Shown one piece after another: positions 6,733 through 9,672 of a stretch of DNA of 9,672 nt. A program made the position numbers and the translations under genes. Source of the stretch: Geminicoccaceae bacterium (lineage in GTDB: Bacteria > Pseudomonadota > Alphaproteobacteria > Geminicoccales > Geminicoccaceae); NCBI GenBank assembly GCA_030824835.1, contig JAPJRA010000088.1:1-9672 (forward strand), in the 5' to 3' direction. Each line of letters begins with the position of its first letter. Position 1 is the stretch's first letter. The notes beneath the pieces are model-generated. The model made no database searches. It was not told the DNA's origin and saw only the letters and a program-made list of their open reading frames with translations.

Positions 6733-7604
6733 GGGAAGCCGTCACCTTCCAGGCGCGCCATCTGGATCAGGGCCCGATGCAGCGCGCTGTCGCGCTGCTC
6801 GACCTCCTCCAGAACGGTCAGGTGGTTGGTGTCCGGCACCTCGAGATAGCCGCCCGCGAGACCGGCAGCGCTTCGGGCGGCATGAAATTCCGCCGACTGG
6901 CGGCGAAACTCCGCCGATTCCAGGCCACCCACCGCCAGCACCAGCGGCCCGCCCGACTCGGGCAGGCGGAACATGGGGCTGAGGTGGGTGACTTGGCGCC
7001 AGGTCGCCTGCACCTTGGGCTGGATGAAGCTGAAGGGCACGAAGCCCAGATCGTAGAGGCCGCTGATCGCGACCCCACCCTTGATGATGTCCGGCGGCAG
7101 CCCGTAGGCGCCCGGCCAGTCGGTGGCCATGGCCATGGCCGCCAGATGGGCGCCGGCGGAATGGCCTGAGATCGTCAGCCGGGCCGGATCGGCCCCAAAC
7201 TCGCTGGCATGATCGAAGGCCCAGGCGACGGCGGCGCGCGTCTGTCGGACGATCTCGTCGAGGCTCACCCGTGGGCACAGCGCGTAGTTGATGACCACCG
7301 TGGTGATGCCGGCCTCGACCAGCGGCCGGGCGACGAAGTCGTGATCGCGGGCCGAGAAGCGACGCCAGTAGCCACCATGGACGAAGACGTGGATGGGAGC
7401 ACCGTCGCCCGCCGGGAAGACGTCGCAATATTCCTCGCAGGTGGGCCCGTACTTCACGCCGGGGTTGCAGGTGAGCGAGGCGATGGCCGCCGTGCTGCGA
7501 TCGAACCAGCCTTTGATCACGGCATCGGAGTCTGGGATGCCGAGCATCGGGTTGTACTCGGCGTCGATCTCCTCCTGCGAGGTGAAGCCGCGATAGAGTT
7601 TCAT
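6726..7604 (-). CDS. Alpha/beta hydrolase, kynurenine-formamidase-like
   Basis: A 292-residue serine hydrolase. HVFVHGGYW (72-80) supplies the oxyanion-hole motif HGGxW seen in kynurenine formamidases and related esterases; GHSAGAHLA (147-155) holds the nucleophile Ser149, and His261 in DTNHLTVL is the probable catalytic histidine. The segment GGLESAEFRRQS (226-237) is the typical spot for the acid residue and next helix of this family. The N-terminus (EYNPMLGIPDSDAVIKGWFDRS) is also like alphaproteobacterial members. Activity may be arylformamide or ester hydrolysis; no other tryptophan-degradation gene is in view, so I do not assign KynB or AFMID. ATG 7604 has GGGAG nine bases upstream; the 18 further residues possible upstream are not family-like. 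No signal peptide is visible. It is convergent with and overlaps the RraA gene, and divergent from the cyclase gene. Confidence 0.87.
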   Translation of the reverse strand: MKLYRGFTSQEEIDAEYNPMLGIPDSDAVIKGWFDRSTAAIASLTCNPGVKYGPTCEEYCDVFPAGDGAPIHVFVHGGYWRRFSARDHDFVARPLVEAGITTVVINYALCPRVSLDEIVRQTRAAVAWAFDHASEFGADPARLTISGHSAGAHLAAMAMATDWPGAYGLPPDIIKGGVAISGLYDLGFVPFSFIQPKVQATWRQVTHLSPMFRLPESGGPLVLAVGGLESAEFRRQSAEFHAARSAAGLAGGYLEVPDTNHLTVLEEVEQRDSALHRALIQMARLEGDGFPQ

Positions 7605-7628
7605 GCGCTGGCGCTCCCTGACGCTCGA

Positions 7629-7640
7629 TCGGCATGCCGA
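7629..7640. promoter_or_regulatory. 12-bp perfect palindrome in the divergent hydrolase/cyclase spacer
   Basis: TCGGCATGCCGA is fully self-complementary and lies 24 bases upstream of the hydrolase start and about 90 bases before the cyclase start. The position fits an operator for one or both genes, but no regulator gene is nearby and chance is not excluded. Confidence 0.3.
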
Positions 7641-7700
7641 GTCTTTTCGGAGCGACACTGCCTGCGGTCGACGCTGGCGGCAACAGGCGAGGTGGCGCTA

Positions 7701-7730
7701 TTGCCGTTTGGTCCCCTGCCGACGTAAGTA
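7701..7730 (+). promoter_or_regulatory. Candidate promoter abutting the cyclase start codon
   Basis: TTGCCG (7701-7706) and TAAGTA (7725-7730) are 18 bases apart. The -10-like box ends one base before ATG 7732, so a transcript from here would begin at or after that ATG and could use ATG 7741 or 7750 with little or no leader. No good ribosome binding site precedes any of the three ATGs, which is consistent with this but does not prove it. Confidence 0.25.
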
Positions 7731-7731
7731 C

Positions 7732-9657
7732 ATGCGAATCATGCAGTGCATGCGGTGCGGCGTCGGCAACGCCGCGGAGCGGCGGTTTTGCGGCGCCTGC
7801 GGCGCCGCACTGCCGATCCCTTGCCCGGGCTGCGACTTCGTCAACGAGCCCGGCATGGCTTTCTGTGGCGGCTGCGGCGGCGCGCTCGGCCGAGCGGTGC
7901 ACGACCGTTCCAGCGCCACGCCGGAGCACCGGCAGGTGGCGGTCCTGTTCGTCGACCTCGTGGGCTACACGCGCCTGACCGCCAAGCTCGGGCCCGAAGA
8001 CACCCGAACGCTGCTGGATTCGTTCTTCGCCGCCGTCGACGGCGTCGTGGAGCGCCACGGCGGGTCGGTCGCCCAACATCTCGGCGACTGCGTGATGGCC
8101 CTTTTCGGCGCCCCGATCGCGCACGGCGACGACGTCGACCGCGCGGCCCGTGCGGCGCTGGCGATGTCAGCCGCGATGCTGAGGCTGTCGACCCAGGTCG
8201 GCCACGAGCTCGCGGTCCACGGCGGCATTGCGGTAGGGGATGTCGTGGCCGGACCTACCGGCAGCGACACGCATCGAATCTACACCGTCACCGGCGATGC
8301 GGTGAACCTCGCGGCGCGGCTGGCCGACCGCGCCGCTCCTGGCGAGCTGCTGATAGCCGACCCGGTCCGGCTGGCCCTGGCCATGCCTGCCCAGCTCGAA
8401 GATCTCGGACCGCTCGCGCTGGAGGGCATCGACCGGCCGATTCGAGTCCACCGGCTGGTGCGCCTCCGCGATGTGCCGGCCGTCGACGCCGGCGCCATAG
8501 TCGGTCGGGCAGCCGAACTGGACCAGCTGGCGACGCTGCTGGCGCAGGTGGCTGGCACCAGGCGGGGCGGCATGGTTCTGCTCCGTGGCGATGCCGGCAT
8601 CGGCAAGTCGCGCCTGTTGCGGGAAGCGCGGGTCCGCGCGGTGGGAGACGGTTTCGCCTGTCACCTCGTCCTGGTGCTGGACTTCGGCTCGGGCGAAGCT
8701 CGCGGGCCGATCCGCGTCCTCACTCGTGGGCTTCTGGGAGTCGAGCCCGGCGACCAGCTCACGGAGCTGCCGGCGGCCGCGCGGACCATACCGCTCCCGG
8801 AGATGCTGCGACCCTTCGTGTTCGACCTGCTGGACATAGCCTTGCCGCAGGAGCTCGACCACCTCGTCGCCGCGATGGCGGACAGCGAGCGACGCTCGGC
8901 GCGGCAGCGGGCCCTCGCCACCGTGATTGGCTCTGCTGCGGCTCGACAACCGTTGCTTCTGGCCGTCGAGGACGTTCACTGGGCCGATCGCGACCTGCTG
9001 GGTGACCTGACGGCGATCGGTCGGGCGATCGCCGATCTGCCGGCCCTGTTGGTGATGTCCACCCGACGCGAGGGCGATCCTGTTGATGCAATCTCGCGGG
9101 ACAATGCCGGCTCCGTCCCGCTGACGACCATCGATCTGCACCCTCTGCGCGATGGCGATGCGCGCAGGCTCGCCACGCAATTGCTGGCCGGCACCGATGA
9201 GCTGGTGGCCGAGCGTTGCGTCGCCCGCGCGCAAGGCAACCCGTTGTTCCTGGAGCAGCTGTCGCGGCATCTGCGCGAGCGCGAGGATGACATGGTCCCC
9301 GCGACCGTGCAAACGCTGATCCAGGCCCGCCTCGACCGCCTCGAGCCGAGCGATCGCGAGGCCTTGCGCGCCGCGTCCGTCCTTGGGCAGCGGTTCACGC
9401 TGCCGGCTCTGCGTGCGATTCTCGGCCGGGCCGACTACGAGCCGGGGCAACTGATCCAGCGACTGCTCGTGCGTCCGACCGGCGATGACTTCCTCTTCGC
9501 CCACGCCCTGATCCGTGACGCGGTCTACGACATGCTTCTGCGCACGCGGCGGCGCGAGCTGCACCGCCGGGCTGCCGCCTATTTCGCGGGGCGGGACGCG
9601 GTGCTCCATGCCCAGCATCTCGATCGGGCCGGCGAGCCCACGGCACCCCCGGCCTAA
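7732..9657 (+). CDS. Double zinc ribbon / class III adenylate-guanylate cyclase / AAA-type ATPase, apparently shortened at the C-terminus
   Basis: A 641-residue signalling protein. Residues 6-48 form two zinc ribbons (C6, C9, C20, C23 and C31, C34, C45, C48, each pair spaced CxxC-x10-CxxC). A class III cyclase domain follows (about 67-245): metal-binding Asp75 in FVDLVGYT and Asp119 in LGDCVMALFG, and transition-state Asn192 and Arg196 in VNLAAR. The position usually Lys (KTIGD) is Gln115, and Thr185 takes the second base-recognition place, as in class IIIb enzymes. From about 255 comes a STAND/AAA_16-type ATPase: VGRAAELDQL, P-loop GDAGIGKS (286-293), Walker B LLLAVEDVHWAD (408-419), QGNPLFLEQL (501-510) and FAHALIRDAVYDML (589-602). 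Related proteins usually run to about 1,000 residues or more with C-terminal TPR-like repeats; here TAA at 9655 ends the protein just as these would begin. ATG 7732, 7741 and 7750 are all possible starts. Whether the product is cAMP or cGMP is not decided. Confidence 0.88.
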   Translation: MRIMQCMRCGVGNAAERRFCGACGAALPIPCPGCDFVNEPGMAFCGGCGGALGRAVHDRSSATPEHRQVAVLFVDLVGYTRLTAKLGPEDTRTLLDSFFAAVDGVVERHGGSVAQHLGDCVMALFGAPIAHGDDVDRAARAALAMSAAMLRLSTQVGHELAVHGGIAVGDVVAGPTGSDTHRIYTVTGDAVNLAARLADRAAPGELLIADPVRLALAMPAQLEDLGPLALEGIDRPIRVHRLVRLRDVPAVDAGAIVGRAAELDQLATLLAQVAGTRRGGMVLLRGDAGIGKSRLLREARVRAVGDGFACHLVLVLDFGSGEARGPIRVLTRGLLGVEPGDQLTELPAAARTIPLPEMLRPFVFDLLDIALPQELDHLVAAMADSERRSARQRALATVIGSAAARQPLLLAVEDVHWADRDLLGDLTAIGRAIADLPALLVMSTRREGDPVDAISRDNAGSVPLTTIDLHPLRDGDARRLATQLLAGTDELVAERCVARAQGNPLFLEQLSRHLREREDDMVPATVQTLIQARLDRLEPSDREALRAASVLGQRFTLPALRAILGRADYEPGQLIQRLLVRPTGDDFLFAHALIRDAVYDMLLRTRRRELHRRAAAYFAGRDAVLHAQHLDRAGEPTAPPA

Positions 9658-9672
9658 GCCGTGGCGGCAGAG

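Noticed and set aside
7634..9005. Other plus-strand frames and minus-strand frames over the cyclase gene (such as 7746-9005 and 8167-9618)
   Set aside because: They are Arg/Pro/Ala-rich or His/Gln-rich shadow translations, while the main frame carries every cyclase and ATPase motif.
1..9672. Mobile elements, CRISPR arrays, tRNA or rRNA genes, toxin-antitoxin pairs or defence genes
   Set aside because: I looked on both strands for transposase or integrase motifs, spaced direct repeats and tRNA-like cloverleaf ends and saw none that I can support.

Overview
This is 9.7 kb of gene-dense, high-GC chromosomal DNA. The ATP-type PEP carboxykinase, the aerobic-type CobU homologue, the DUF2470 protein and frequent GTG/TTG starts together suggest an alphaproteobacterium, perhaps of the Rhodospirillales. 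That placement is inference; no rRNA or other marker gene is present. I see no insertion sequence, integrase, tRNA, CRISPR array or phage gene. The window reads as ordinary chromosome, and I did not find a convincing undescribed multi-gene system.

Layout, left to right. (1) 1-436, minus: 5' part of cobU/cobP (cobinamide kinase/guanylyltransferase), running off the left edge. (2) 437-594: divergent spacer with a strong 15-bp-arm hairpin. (3) 595-1212, plus: TerC/YjbE-family membrane protein, probably metal (Mn) handling. (4) 1213-1243: convergent spacer with a perfect GC hairpin. (5) 1244-2851, minus: pckA. (6) 2944-3672, minus: HugZ-like PNPOx/DUF2470 protein, the only neighbour in tandem with pckA. 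(7) 3673-3870: divergent spacer with small palindromes. (8) 3871-4881, plus: metallo-beta-lactamase-fold hydrolase. (9) 4887-5837, minus: diguanylate cyclase with a degenerate receiver-like N-terminus. (10) 5838-6033: AT-rich divergent spacer. (11) 6034-6732, plus: RraA-family protein. (12) 6726-7604, minus: kynurenine-formamidase-like alpha/beta hydrolase, its 3' end overlapping that of the RraA gene. (13) 7605-7731: divergent spacer with a 12-bp palindrome. (14) 7732-9657, plus: double zinc ribbon / class III nucleotide cyclase / AAA-type ATPase protein that stops early compared with its family.

The genes alternate strand almost one by one, so most must be single-gene transcription units; only the DUF2470 gene and pckA could share a transcript. 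The functions (cobalamin salvage, metal export, gluconeogenesis, heme-related protein, hydrolases, two nucleotide second-messenger proteins) do not form one evident pathway. The points most worth a second look are the early stop at the end of the cyclase-ATPase gene, the hairpin between cobU and the TerC gene, and the inactive-looking receiver domain fused to an intact GGDEF domain.
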